Part shown: piece after piece, positions 44,487-53,479 of the stretch | Layout: the number at the start of each line of letters is the position of its first letter | How positions within the stretch are numbered: position 1 is the stretch's first letter | Assembly (NCBI GenBank): GCA_037046735.1 | Contig: JBAOHC010000001.1 | Location: forward strand, 3,216-67,215 | Origin: JADKAV01 sp037046735 | GTDB taxonomy: Bacteria; Actinomycetota; Actinomycetes; S36-B12; UBA10799 | Direction: 5' to 3' | DNA: 64,000 bases | Program-made: the position numbers and the translations under genes | Notes under the pieces: generated by a model | Seen by the model: only the letters and a program-made list of their open reading frames with translations | Databases searched by the model: none | Told to the model about the DNA's origin: nothing

Positions 44487-46182
44487 TGGCAGATAGCACT
44501 TGTTGGTAGCGCTGGTCCGGCTTGTTGGTATGTCATCTCTCAGAGCTTCGCTTACACCCTGTGTCATGACTTCGTCTACAGGTTGTGTCGCGGCTTCGGT
44601 TACAGGTTGTGGTCCTGGACCGTCGGGTCATGTCGAAGTCACTCACTCCCGCGGTCCGCCGCCAGATCATCGCTTTCAACCCCGCTGAGCCCGGTGCGCC
44701 GTCGGTAGCGCAGTTCTGCCGCGAGCTGGGGGTCTCCCGTCCGTCGTTCTACAAGGTGCGCGGACGGTTCGCGAAGGAGGGCAACGCCGCCTTGAACCCT
44801 CGCTCCCGCGCACCGAAGGAGCCCGCCCACCGGTATGACGAGGACACCGCGGAGGTCGTGCTGGGGGTCCGGAAGCGGCTGACGGGCAACGGGTGGGACG
44901 CGGGCCCGATCTCGATCTGGCACGCCTGCGTGGACGAGGGGTTGTTCACGTCCTCGATCCCATCGGTGTCGACCATCGCCAGGATTCTGGCCGCGGCGGG
45001 GGTGGTGGACGCGAACCCGCGCAAGCGCCCCCGGTCGTCGTACATCCGCTTCCAGCGGGCGGCGGCGATGGAGCTGTGGCAGCTCGACGCGCTGGAGTAC
45101 ACGCTCTTCAACGACACCGCGGGCGGGCAGCCGGTGAAGGTCACGATCTACCAGCTGCTGGACGACTCCACCCGGTACGACGTGGGCACGCAGGCGTTCG
45201 CCGACCCCGAGAACGGCGACGACGCGGTCAGTGCGGTGAGCGCCGCGCTCACCACCCACGGGGTGCCGCAGGAACTGCTCAGCGACAACGGCGGGGCGTT
45301 CAACCTCGCCCGGCAGGGCGCGGTGACCCAGTTGCAGCGGCTGCTGGCCGACCACGGCTGCCTGGGCATCACCGGGGCGTTCCGCTCACCGACCACGCAG
45401 GGCAAGGACGAGCGCTCCCACCAGACCCTCACACGGTTCCTGGACGCCCACAAGCCGACCACACTGCAGCGGGTGCGCGAACTGCTGGTGGAGTACCGCG
45501 AGTACTACAACCATCGCCGCCACCACCAGTCCCTGCCCGTGCGCATTACACCGGGGCAGGCATGGGCGGCCTGCGAGCACCGTCCCTCCAACGGGGTGCC
45601 CATCCCGCACGCCGACCTGGAAGCCGCCGCCCTGGCCTACGTCGACCGGTCGGTCGCCGACGCCGGCCCCGGCGACGGGCCGCCCGCGGGACAGGACCCC
45701 CAGCACACCGCCTCGGGCAGGCTGCGCGAGGCCGCCGGGGAGATTGCGATCACACGGGACAACCCGCAGATCTACCTGCACGGCAGGATCTACAAGGTCC
45801 CGGTCCACCTGGTTGGTTCCTACATGCCGGTGATCGCCGACACCGAGTACGCGCTGTTCGACCTGAGCGACGGGGCCGAATCGATCCGGCTGCCGCTGCC
45901 GGTCCAGACCAAGGAGACCGGCTCACGGGTGGTCCCACTATGGAAAGTACGCGGAGCGAGGATCCGCGACCCGACACCGTCATGGACCCACAAGCACCTC
46001 GCATACGAGGCGGAGCACTACCCAGCCCACGTCCCTGACGTGTCAACGAAGTCGTGAGACCGGTCGTTCACGAAGAGGCGACACAGACTGTCAACGAACC
46101 TGTGAGACAGGTTGTAAACAAACCCGCGGAATCTGACACACCAACAAGCCGGACAGGCGCTACCAAGAAGGGCTATTCGCCA
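44487..46182 (+). mobile_element. IS481-type element inserted in the IS1380 gene
   Basis: Ends TGGCAGATAGCACTTGTTGG (left) and TGGCGAATAGCCCTTCTTGG (right, inverted), part of about 48 bp of imperfect inverted repeat. A 5-bp target duplication CACAG sits at 44482-44486 and 46183-46187. Removing the element and one CACAG rejoins the IS1380 frame (ITIAHS/EKQNAAAT). Confidence 0.93.
44630..46057 (+). CDS. IS481 family transposase
   Basis: A 475-residue integrase-core transposase that looks intact. N-terminal helix-turn-helix (RRQIIAFNPAEPGAPSVAQF, GVSRPSFYKVRGRFAKEG), then MELWQLDALEYTLFND (first Asp), ELLSDNGGAFNLARQG (second Asp) and TTQGKDERSHQTLTRFLDAH (Glu). A C-terminal extension follows (NPQIYLHGRIYKVPV). 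ATG 44630 is chosen at MSKSLTPAVRRQ; an upstream in-frame start lies in the terminal repeats. Confidence 0.88.
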   Translation: MSKSLTPAVRRQIIAFNPAEPGAPSVAQFCRELGVSRPSFYKVRGRFAKEGNAALNPRSRAPKEPAHRYDEDTAEVVLGVRKRLTGNGWDAGPISIWHACVDEGLFTSSIPSVSTIARILAAAGVVDANPRKRPRSSYIRFQRAAAMELWQLDALEYTLFNDTAGGQPVKVTIYQLLDDSTRYDVGTQAFADPENGDDAVSAVSAALTTHGVPQELLSDNGGAFNLARQGAVTQLQRLLADHGCLGITGAFRSPTTQGKDERSHQTLTRFLDAHKPTTLQRVRELLVEYREYYNHRRHHQSLPVRITPGQAWAACEHRPSNGVPIPHADLEAAALAYVDRSVADAGPGDGPPAGQDPQHTASGRLREAAGEIAITRDNPQIYLHGRIYKVPVHLVGSYMPVIADTEYALFDLSDGAESIRLPLPVQTKETGSRVVPLWKVRGARIRDPTPSWTHKHLAYEAEHYPAHVPDVSTKS

Positions 46183-47139
46183 CACAGCGAGAAACAGAAC
46201 GCGGCGGCGACCTGAAAACGCACGTTCGGGTTCCATCCGCTGCTGTGTTTCCTGGACCGCCCCGACCTGGCCGGAGGGGAGGCGCTGGCCGGTCTGCTAC
46301 GGCCCGGTAATGCCGGGTCGAACACCGCCGCCGACCACATCGAGGTGCTCGACCTGGCCCTGGAAGCACTGCCCGAGGCGGCCCGGCCACGCCCCGGCGC
46401 CGAGCTTGGGAGCTGGGAGGGTCCGCGGTTGTTGGCCCGCTCGGATTCGGCCGGAGCCACTCACAAGTTCGCTGCCGCCTGCGTGGCCCGCGGCCTGCAG
46501 TTCTCCTTCGGGTTCCCCGTGGATACCCGCATCAAGGCGGCCCTGGACACCATCGATGCGCACGCGTGGACCCCGGCGGTCAACGGTGACGGTCAGCCCC
46601 GCGACGGGGCGTGGGTAACCGAGGCCACCGCCCTGATCGACCTGGACACCTGGCCCGAGGGCTCCCGGTTGATCCTGCGCAAGGAACGCCCCCACCCCGG
46701 CGCGCAGCTGACGTTCACCGACGTCGACGGCCACCGGATCACCGCGCTGCTCACCAACACACCACCCGAGCAATCCCTGACCGGACCGGCCGGGCTGGAG
46801 CTACGCCACCGGCAGCACGCCCGCGTGGAAGACCGGATCCGGGAAGCCAAAGCCACCGGCCTGCGCAACCTGCCGTGCCGGGGTTTCACCGACAACGCCG
46901 CCTGGCTGGAAGTCGTGCTCACCGCCGTGGATCTGCTCTGCTGGACCAAACAGATCTGCTTCACCGACGTCCACGAACTGGTCCGCTGCGAAATCGCGGC
47001 GTTCCGCTACCGGGTCCTGCACGTCGCCGCCCGGCTCACCCGAGGCGCCCGCCGGCTGCACCTACGCCTGGACAAGACCTGGCGCTGGGCCGCACACATC
47101 GCTGAAGGCTTCACAAGACTGCGGGCCGCGTTCACCTGA
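46183..47139 (+). pseudogene. IS1380 family transposase, C-terminal part (nonsense mutation)
   Basis: Continues the gene broken at 44486: EKQNAAAT, a TGA in place of an expected TGG (Trp) at about 46213, then KRTFGFHPLLCFLDRPDLAG, GNAGSNTAADHIEVLDLALE and the C-terminal NLPCRGFTDNAAWLEVVLTA, ending FTRLRAAFT. The nonsense codon, the frameshift at 44330 and the IS481 insertion all disable it. The IS right end, with GTGAAAGATCGAGGC, lies near 47280-47308. Confidence 0.87.
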
Positions 47140-47308
47140 CCACCGCCGGCCCTGCCCGCTCAACCGAGGACCCGAAACCCGCCCACCCGACGCGACAGTC
47201 GGGCCCTCGCCATGCCACAAGGCCAACACACCCCACAGCCACCACTTGAACCAAGATCAACACCCGACACTCGGCCGGCGTGAAAGATCGAGGCTAAGAC
47301 CAGCAAGG

Positions 47309-47370
47309 GGCCCGACGATGTTGTTTGATTCGCCGCGGTTCTCTATCGCAAAGTCAGAAATACCTCAACC
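47309..47370. repeat. Solo end of the IS3-type element (62 bp, inverted)
   Basis: Almost exact reverse complement of the first 62 bases of the IS3-type copies (outer part TGAGGTATTTCTGACTTTGC on the minus strand). The rest of the element is absent. A further partial match, TCTGACTTTGCGAT, lies at about 47652-47665, so the small gene in between is bracketed by inverted end-like sequences. Confidence 0.85.
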
Positions 47371-47440
47371 ACTCTGCTGGACTTGACCATGCTTGTGAGG
47401 ATCGACTGCACGCCAGGCAATCCACACCCGAGCAGGTGGT

Positions 47441-47584
47441 TCAGTTTCCCTCTCCGCAATGCGGACAAGTCACCGTGACCCTGTCCCACGATGACTTCGC
47501 CCAGAATGCCTTTTCACAGCCTCGGCACTTATGGACCTCGGTGTATTCACTGGTGCGTGAAACTGAACCGTTGACTCTGGCCAT
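47441..47584 (-). CDS. Small zinc-ribbon protein
   Basis: A 47-residue protein with two Cys pairs, KCRGCEKAFWAKSSW and VTCPHCGEG, spaced as a treble-clef/zinc-ribbon. ATG 47584 has an excellent ribosome site (GAGGAGGG, four bases before the start); an in-frame ATG at 47632 lacks one. No family recognised; it could be a nucleic-acid-binding regulator or the orphaned end of a larger gene. It sits between IS debris and the IS5 element. Confidence 0.5.
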   Translation of the reverse strand: MARVNGSVSRTSEYTEVHKCRGCEKAFWAKSSWDRVTVTCPHCGEGN

Positions 47585-47700
47585 CAGACCCTCCTCATCA
47601 GGGAGCACACCAATGCTGCCCCCGCCGTGCATTAGTGTACTGCTGGAACTGGTCTGACTTTGCGATGGCGACCGCTTACTAGGGCGTGTCTGGTAATCGT

Positions 47701-48171
47701 TCATAACCAGAACAGAACGATCGAGGCCAGCAGGATCCCGCTCCGGTAGTTGCGGGCGGTTTTGTCGTAGCGGGTGGCGATTCCGCGCCATTGTTTGAGC
47801 CTGTTGAAGCACCGTTCGACGACGTTGCGGCGCCTGTACATCTCGGTGTCGAAGTTGGGTGGCCGGCCGCCGCCGGTACCGCGTTTCTGGCGGGCTGTGA
47901 TCTGGTCGCTGCGCTGCGGGATCACGGTAGGGATGCCTCGCTCGCGCAGCGCTTCTCGGGTGGATGGGTGGGAGTAGGCCTTGTCCGCCAGCAGGCTGTC
48001 CGGGCGTTTGCGGGGTCTGCCTGCGGTGGGAACTGCGATCTGATCGAGCAGCGGTAGCAGTTGCGGGTTGTCCCCTGCCTGGCCGCCGGTCAGACGCACC
48101 GCCAGCGGCCGGCCGGCACCGTCCACAGCAACGTGTGCTTTCGTTGTGAATCCACCGCGTGACCTGCCCAA
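47701..48171 (-). CDS. IS5 family transposase, second frame
   Basis: About 156 residues: LGRSRGGFTTKAHVAVDGAG, RPDSLLADKAYSHPSTREAL (second Asp), then VVERCFNRLKQWRGIATRYD with the Glu. Together with the first frame this completes a DDE transposase. Whether the join is by programmed slippage or the element is dead cannot be told. Confidence 0.82.
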   Translation of the reverse strand: MGRSRGGFTTKAHVAVDGAGRPLAVRLTGGQAGDNPQLLPLLDQIAVPTAGRPRKRPDSLLADKAYSHPSTREALRERGIPTVIPQRSDQITARQKRGTGGGRPPNFDTEMYRRRNVVERCFNRLKQWRGIATRYDKTARNYRSGILLASIVLFWL

Positions 48172-48178
48172 ACAATGA

Positions 48179-48610
48179 TCATCCGGCTCGGGCCAGGAAT
48201 TCTTGTAATTCGGTTGGGCCCCCTTTTTGATCTCGGGGCGGATCGGCGGGCGCGGTCGTGTCGCCCCGTCTGGCCCCGGCCGCGTGCTGATGCGCCCGGG
48301 CGATCGTGGAGTCCACCGACACCGTCCAATCTAGGTGCCCTTCGGCGTGCACCTGACCCTGCAGCACCGTCAGCACCTTCTCGAACGTGCCGTCGTTGGA
48401 CCAGGCGTTGAACCGGTGCCACACCGTCTGAAACGGCGGGAACCGGTCCGGGAGATCCCGCCACGGAGATCCCGTCCGGAACCGCCAGATGACCGCCTCC
48501 AGCACCAGTCGATGATCAGTCCACGGCCTGCCCGCACGCAGCGAACGACCCGGGAACATCGGCTCCAACACAGCCCACATCTCATCGGTCAACACATCAC
48601 GCTCAGACAC
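48179..48610 (-). CDS. IS5 family transposase, first frame
   Basis: From GTG 48610: SERDVLTDEMWAVLEPMFPG, RLVLEAVIWRFRTGSPWRDL, WHRFNAWSNDGTFEKVL, and VSVDSTIARAHQHAAGARRG with the first catalytic Asp (DST). About 143 residues, then the frame ends near ARAG; a frameshift to the second frame makes the full transposase, as in other IS427-group elements. Confidence 0.82.
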   Translation of the reverse strand: MSERDVLTDEMWAVLEPMFPGRSLRAGRPWTDHRLVLEAVIWRFRTGSPWRDLPDRFPPFQTVWHRFNAWSNDGTFEKVLTVLQGQVHAEGHLDWTVSVDSTIARAHQHAAGARRGDTTAPADPPRDQKGGPTELQEFLARAG

Positions 48611-48656
48611 GAAACCAGGCTGCCCCACCAACCGCACAGAGATTGTCAGACACGCC

Positions 48657-50153
48657 CTAGCCGCCCACCAACTGCACTTGAATAAGTCTGCCGCCTTCTT
48701 CACGGGAGAGGAGCAACTGAGCGCCGTCCGTAAGTCGAACATTACCGCCGACGGGCACATCCAATTTTGCTGCGACGTCGCGCAGTTCAGGCATTCCTTC
48801 ATTCACCAAATACCAGTCGCCCTGATGAAGCTGGAAGTAGCCGACGCGTTTCCTTTGGGCCACAGTGAGGTGCTCGTTGGGGAACACCTTACGGTTGACG
48901 TGCCAGGCGTTCAGTGACTGCCCGTCCCACACCATAACCCGGTGGTTATCGGGCTGATATGAGCCAGCGTGTCGGCTCGAGTATAGATTCAGGACAGGTA
49001 ACTTGCCCATATACGGCGTCTTGCACAGAGGGCAAGACGGTTTGTGAGTGTTGTCGAAGACGTACCAACCCATGGAACAGTCCTTGTTCGCACAGGGTTG
49101 AATCATGTCGATTGTCCGTACAAGGGCGTTCTCCCATTCAGACGCCGTGGGACGCTGGTTAGGTGCCGTCAGGCCCTCGACGAAGGCACGGTTGAACAGA
49201 TCAGTCAGTAATGGCCCCAGTATCCCGACCGGCATCAAGGCGGGATCGCCCCACGGAAGATCCGAGTCCCTGAGACTGTCGGGACGAACACGGTTACTGG
49301 AATCCGTCGGATGCTCGACGTAGAGTGCCCGCTCGCCCATAGACAATTCCTCATCACGGGCAGCGTCGTCGGGATCGTTGACCTTCCCTCCACGCAGCGG
49401 ATGGCGATACAGCAGATACATGTAAATCAATACCGCGAGAGCGTGCCGGTCAGTCAACGTGGATGGCAACTTCCGATTCGGATCGTCCCGGTTAAGCGAT
49501 TGTGTGGCAACCACCTCAGGCGCGATGAAATCAGGGGTCCCCACAACATCAGGCGGGAATTTTCCCGGGACCACCAGTCCGTCGATGTCGATGATGCAGG
49601 CGGTGCCAGTGATGGGGTCAACGAGCACGTTCCTATACGACAGATCTGAATGCGCCAAGCCGGCCGCGTGCAGGCGACGCACGGCGCGACTGATTCTCAG
49701 CGACATCTGCAGATGTGTCAGCCAGTTGCCTCTTTCGCGGGGGTCCAGGAACTTGGCTCGGTTGGAGGCGCTGGCAAACCACTTGCCTTCCTTCTCCTGA
49801 CCCTTGATGTTGAGCATGTCGTCCTTAACCGAGCCATGAGCGAAGAAGAAGCGGCTGTGGTAGGTGGGCGCCACGACGCCCATACGACCGTCATGCTCAA
49901 CGACTGCCGTCGGCCAGCAGTAGAAGTCCTGCCAGTAGTCCCCGCCCTCCTTGCCGTAGATACTCTGCCGGTACTGACCAACGATGGCCTTCAGACGTTC
50001 CTTGCCCTGGTAGTCCACCGGGTCACGGAAGAAGGCAACGACGTAGGACCTGTCAGGGCTGAAGTAGACATCCTTCATGCCGCCCTGACCGATGACCTTA
50101 TCGACGTACTCGACTTGCTTACCATCATGCGTGGTCAGTTTGACGACAGTCAT
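48657..50153 (-). CDS. Ter-associated protein kinase with C-terminal zinc ribbon (TerY-P triad kinase)
   Basis: A 498-residue protein with a Ser/Thr-kinase-like domain. It has the Gly-rich loop VIGQGGMKDVYFSPD, the catalytic loop LAHSDLSYRNVLVD (HSD instead of HRD), DIDGLVVPG in place of DFG, and VVGTPDFIAPEVV as the activation-segment end. A zinc ribbon follows (CANKDCSMGWYVF ... CPLCKTPYMG) and then an FHA-like or beta-rich tail. Together with the preceding PP2C phosphatase and TerY proteins it forms the TerY-P triad described for Ter stress systems. ATG 50153 overlaps the phosphatase stop. The stop TAG is at the IS5 border and shares its CTAG target, so the coding sequence is probably complete. 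Confidence 0.85.
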   Translation of the reverse strand: MTVVKLTTHDGKQVEYVDKVIGQGGMKDVYFSPDRSYVVAFFRDPVDYQGKERLKAIVGQYRQSIYGKEGGDYWQDFYCWPTAVVEHDGRMGVVAPTYHSRFFFAHGSVKDDMLNIKGQEKEGKWFASASNRAKFLDPRERGNWLTHLQMSLRISRAVRRLHAAGLAHSDLSYRNVLVDPITGTACIIDIDGLVVPGKFPPDVVGTPDFIAPEVVATQSLNRDDPNRKLPSTLTDRHALAVLIYMYLLYRHPLRGGKVNDPDDAARDEELSMGERALYVEHPTDSSNRVRPDSLRDSDLPWGDPALMPVGILGPLLTDLFNRAFVEGLTAPNQRPTASEWENALVRTIDMIQPCANKDCSMGWYVFDNTHKPSCPLCKTPYMGKLPVLNLYSSRHAGSYQPDNHRVMVWDGQSLNAWHVNRKVFPNEHLTVAQRKRVGYFQLHQGDWYLVNEGMPELRDVAAKLDVPVGGNVRLTDGAQLLLSREEGGRLIQVQLVGG

Positions 50154-51718
50154 CAATCCTCCTCACGTGGCACGAGAACCACAAGGGTGCGATCGTCATG
50201 GTTGCCTGGCGACCAGAAGTCCATCCACTGCATGAACTGCGCTTCCGTATCTCGCGAAGCTTGGAGATCAATCGCACCGGTGAAGTCCCGCCAGAATTCA
50301 CGCCACCGGTTCGGATCCCCGAACACCACCTCCGTGGGGAACTTCGGGTCTGTGATCCCATCGCTCATCAACGCGAGGGCGGTGAACCTCGGTCGAACAT
50401 CGAAGAACACCCGCTGGATGACGTCATCGGTATTCGTGAACTCGGAACGATGCAGGAATCGCGTCTGACCCGCAAACTCGCCGCTGTCCGGCAACGTGAG
50501 TGTCGTGAGTGGACGCTGCTCATCGTCGAGATCGAACACGGCTGCGCCACCATCGCCCACCGAGAACCCGCCAAAGAACCAGTCGCCGCTGGCCACCCGC
50601 TTTGCCACACAAACGATCAAGGTGGTCGAGAACAACGACGCATGGACTCTGTGATCACGTGCGATGCGAGTCTCTATCCTTTCCGCAGCCTCAAACGCGG
50701 CCGCCACGAGCGACTTGTAGAGCAGGCCCCGGATTCCAGCGATAGCTTTCGGATTGTCGCTCAGGTAGGCAACGACGTAATCCCCCAACAACGGGTCGAC
50801 TTCGGATTGCAGCAGTCCCGGCAGGACATCGAGGACTCTCTCGACAGCGACCTTCGAACCTTTTCGGGAGAACTCGGCGCTCCCAGCGCCATCAGCCACG
50901 ACAGCAATCTGCCATCCTCCCAGAGGCCCGGCGACAAAGCCAAAGTGATCATCTCGGCAGGTGCCTTCTCGTGCGTGGGAACGCCCTCGTTTGCTGGCAC
51001 CAATGCAGAGCAGATGGCCCTCAGCACGCTCGAAGTACTGATCGGCTTTCCAGAACGGCGCCTTCGGGTCACTTGGAATGTTGGTCCACAAGGACCGCGG
51101 GTCTGGCAAGACCGCGAGGTTCGCCACGATGTTCAAACGCTGACCGTCGACGAGTCCATCAAGGTGGACCTCGAAATCCCCGACCTCAAGCGGGGTGCCT
51201 TGTAGTTCCCCCGTTGCTGGATCGCATTCCAGCATACTGCCGGCAGAATCCACCAAATGCACGTCAGTCAGGCCCTCGAGGCCAACCCGCCCAAGGTAGG
51301 GCTGTCCCGCCTGCGCATTCGGCTGAAGGTTCGCGGTCACCGTACGCACCGGCGCATCACGGATCGGCCCCGGCGGGATGGGACCCACAAGCGACTTGTC
51401 TGGGGCATCGATGGCCAGGCCAGACGTGTCCGGCGCATAGATCTTCTCGACCTCGTCCACCCCTTCTGCCGGAACCGGTGCGTCCAGCGTGCCCTCATCG
51501 AGCTCTGTTGACACCTGTTCCATCGGGACTTGAGATGCCGGATCCACGCTGGTCTGGTTCGCTTTGTCGGCAATTGAAGGAACTTGAGACGCGTCACTGC
51601 CCTCCTCTGCCGGATCAGTCTCTCGATCCCCGCCGATGGGAGGGGCGCCTTCTTCGGGATAGGTGAACTGAGACTTCGGCTCGGTCATCCCGGACTCAAC
51701 GCTTGGATCCTGGCTCAT
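50153..51718 (-). CDS. PP2C-type protein phosphatase with N-terminal extension (TerY-P triad)
   Basis: A 521-residue protein. Residues about 1-110 are acidic and Pro/Ser-rich, about 115-210 form an Ig/cadherin-like beta domain (NAQAGQPYLGRVGLEGL, DPATGELQGTPLEVGDFEV), and the rest is a PP2C domain with RDDHFGFVAGPLGGWQIAVV-ADGAGS and SVGDGGAAVFD, the Asp residues that bind the metal pair. It probably reverses phosphorylation by the adjacent kinase. ATG 51718 overlaps the TerY-C stop, and its own stop abuts the kinase start. Confidence 0.85.
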   Translation of the reverse strand: MSQDPSVESGMTEPKSQFTYPEEGAPPIGGDRETDPAEEGSDASQVPSIADKANQTSVDPASQVPMEQVSTELDEGTLDAPVPAEGVDEVEKIYAPDTSGLAIDAPDKSLVGPIPPGPIRDAPVRTVTANLQPNAQAGQPYLGRVGLEGLTDVHLVDSAGSMLECDPATGELQGTPLEVGDFEVHLDGLVDGQRLNIVANLAVLPDPRSLWTNIPSDPKAPFWKADQYFERAEGHLLCIGASKRGRSHAREGTCRDDHFGFVAGPLGGWQIAVVADGAGSAEFSRKGSKVAVERVLDVLPGLLQSEVDPLLGDYVVAYLSDNPKAIAGIRGLLYKSLVAAAFEAAERIETRIARDHRVHASLFSTTLIVCVAKRVASGDWFFGGFSVGDGGAAVFDLDDEQRPLTTLTLPDSGEFAGQTRFLHRSEFTNTDDVIQRVFFDVRPRFTALALMSDGITDPKFPTEVVFGDPNRWREFWRDFTGAIDLQASRDTEAQFMQWMDFWSPGNHDDRTLVVLVPREED

Positions 51719-52785
51719 CCCAGTCCTCTCCCAATCTCGAAACTCTCGTCCTCAGACGATCCATAGAGTCCGATGTTCGAACACCAAGGGCACGCATGCT
51801 CGCCATCCCCGTCAACGCAGTGGACCTTCCCACAGGCACAGACGGCCAACCCGAACTCCGCCCCACAGTACGGACAGTCCGGTCCCCCGATCAGTTCGCC
51901 CGAGCTCACGGTCGCCACCGACGCCGCTTCTTCGGAAAACTCGAAATAGCTGTTGCGCACCGGAACGACCATCGTGAACGTGTACGGCCGCTCAGCCAGC
52001 AGTCGAGCGAGGATCGGATCATCGACATAGATGTCGTTGTGATGCCGCTCGTACTTCACTATGTAGGGCATCTTGTTCTTCTCACACCGACCGACGAAGA
52101 CCGCGAACCGCGGGTCCACACTGCCACCGTCCGCTAGTCCCGGTGCATCTTCGAGGGGAGTGAGCAAATCCGATTCTGCTTTGCTGAGGCTAACCCGCTC
52201 ATCCTTGCCTGCCCTCACGCTGCGACTCTGGGTCTGGATGGACATCGTGATCCAGGTCGCGAAGCGGGCGAACGCGTCTGGGGCAGCGTCGTAGAAAACG
52301 ATCACATCCTCAGAAAGAGCGGTCAACACCGAATGGTCAGCCTGTCCCCCCACGGAAACGGCGACGAGATTCGCCCTGTCCCGATAAGACATGTTCCACC
52401 GAGTGACGGCCGCGCGAGTATCGTCGGTTGGGTGGCCGTCTGTGATCAAGAAGATGGTCGGCTTCCAGTCGCCCTTGGCCTCAGCGGTCGTCGTGACCAC
52501 TTGTCGATCGATCTCATTCATCAAGTGGGTAAGGGCTTGGCCGAGGGCAGTCCCACCCCCGACAGGCAACTCGGGCGGATAGAACGAGATGAGTTCGGTC
52601 AGCGGCAGAAGTGTTCTCGTCTTGCCTGCGAAGGCGATCACCGAGACGTGTGCTGTCTCAAGAGCGTAAGGATCCTGCCGCAGAGTCGAGATGATGGATT
52701 TGAAGGCCTCCTCGAGTTGGTCAAGGCTATCCCCCACCATGGACTCTGACACGTCCACGAGGAAGAAGATCGGAAGTCGACGCAC
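51715..52785 (-). CDS. terY: TerY-type vWA protein with C-terminal zinc ribbon
   Basis: A von Willebrand A domain (residues about 1-210) with the MIDAS motif FFLVDVSESM, a conserved Thr in GGGTALGQAL and the Asp in LITDGHPTDD, followed by the TerY-C region with four Cys pairs (CPYCGAEFGLAVCACGK, CPWCSNIG). 356 residues. Ter vWA proteins bind divalent metal and probably scaffold Ter complexes at the membrane. GTG 52785 has AGGAGGGG seven bases upstream. The third and longest of three vWA genes in a row. Confidence 0.9.
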   Translation of the reverse strand: MRRLPIFFLVDVSESMVGDSLDQLEEAFKSIISTLRQDPYALETAHVSVIAFAGKTRTLLPLTELISFYPPELPVGGGTALGQALTHLMNEIDRQVVTTTAEAKGDWKPTIFLITDGHPTDDTRAAVTRWNMSYRDRANLVAVSVGGQADHSVLTALSEDVIVFYDAAPDAFARFATWITMSIQTQSRSVRAGKDERVSLSKAESDLLTPLEDAPGLADGGSVDPRFAVFVGRCEKNKMPYIVKYERHHNDIYVDDPILARLLAERPYTFTMVVPVRNSYFEFSEEAASVATVSSGELIGGPDCPYCGAEFGLAVCACGKVHCVDGDGEHACPWCSNIGLYGSSEDESFEIGRGLG

Positions 52786-52825
52786 TTCTTTTCCCCTCCT
52801 AGAATGACCGGGCTGTCTGACCGAA

Positions 52826-53461
52826 TCAGAAAACGACTTGGACCTCTGGCGGTGGCGGCGGTAGTGTCACGCTGGTTGTCGCTCCCATGGACCGATTCCC
52901 TCTAGAGATCGCAGACGTGACCCACTTGAAGAAACTCGTGAACCCCTGGCCGTCCATTGTGTCCATGGACACAATGTGATCGCACAGGGGTTGCAGATCC
53001 TCTTGGTGCGCCTTGGGCCCAGCGATGCAACCCACGATGCTGGCAAATCCGAACTGCTTGATGATCGCGCTCTGCTCGAGATACAACTGGTTGTCTGAAG
53101 GCTTGCCGTCCGTCATCACAAAGAGGAATGGAGCCCAATCGCCCTTCTCTGTGGCGTTGGCCTTCCTGACCTCGGTCTGCAGTCGCCCATTCAGGGTCTC
53201 GAGAGCCATGCCCAGGTGGGTTGGACCGGAGCGAGGAGTCGCGATTTGAGGGATTTGCAGTGCGTCGAGGGCCGTCAGGGGCAACACCACCTTGGCCTGG
53301 GCGTCGAATGTGATGATGCTGATGTGCACCGTCTCCAGGGCATGCGGATCCTGTCGCAGTGCACCGATCATGACGCCCAGACCGGTGTTCACTGCTTCAA
53401 TGGGCTCCCCCTGCATAGAGCCAGAAGTGTCGAGCAAGAGATAGACAGGAAGACGTCGCAT
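52826..53461 (-). CDS. terY: TerY-like vWA protein
   Basis: A 211-residue vWA domain protein with MIDAS YLLLDTSGSMQGEPIEA, the Thr in GPTHLGMALETL and MTDGKPSDNQ. It matches classic TerY in length. It lies 18 bp after the preceding vWA gene and 40 bp before the longer TerY-C. Its C-terminus ends in a proline-rich tail (TLPPPPPEVQVVF). Confidence 0.9.
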   Translation of the reverse strand: MRRLPVYLLLDTSGSMQGEPIEAVNTGLGVMIGALRQDPHALETVHISIITFDAQAKVVLPLTALDALQIPQIATPRSGPTHLGMALETLNGRLQTEVRKANATEKGDWAPFLFVMTDGKPSDNQLYLEQSAIIKQFGFASIVGCIAGPKAHQEDLQPLCDHIVSMDTMDGQGFTSFFKWVTSAISRGNRSMGATTSVTLPPPPPEVQVVF

Positions 53462-53479
53462 ATGTGCCGGGACCTTGAG

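Larger units (their letters stand above)
47682..48657 (-). mobile_element. IS5 family element (IS427-like)
   Basis: Terminal inverted repeats GGGCGTGTCTG/CAGACACGCCC, flanked by TA on both sides within CTAG, typical for this group. 976 bp with two overlapping transposase frames on the minus strand. It is inserted exactly at the stop codon of the adjacent kinase gene. Confidence 0.9.
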
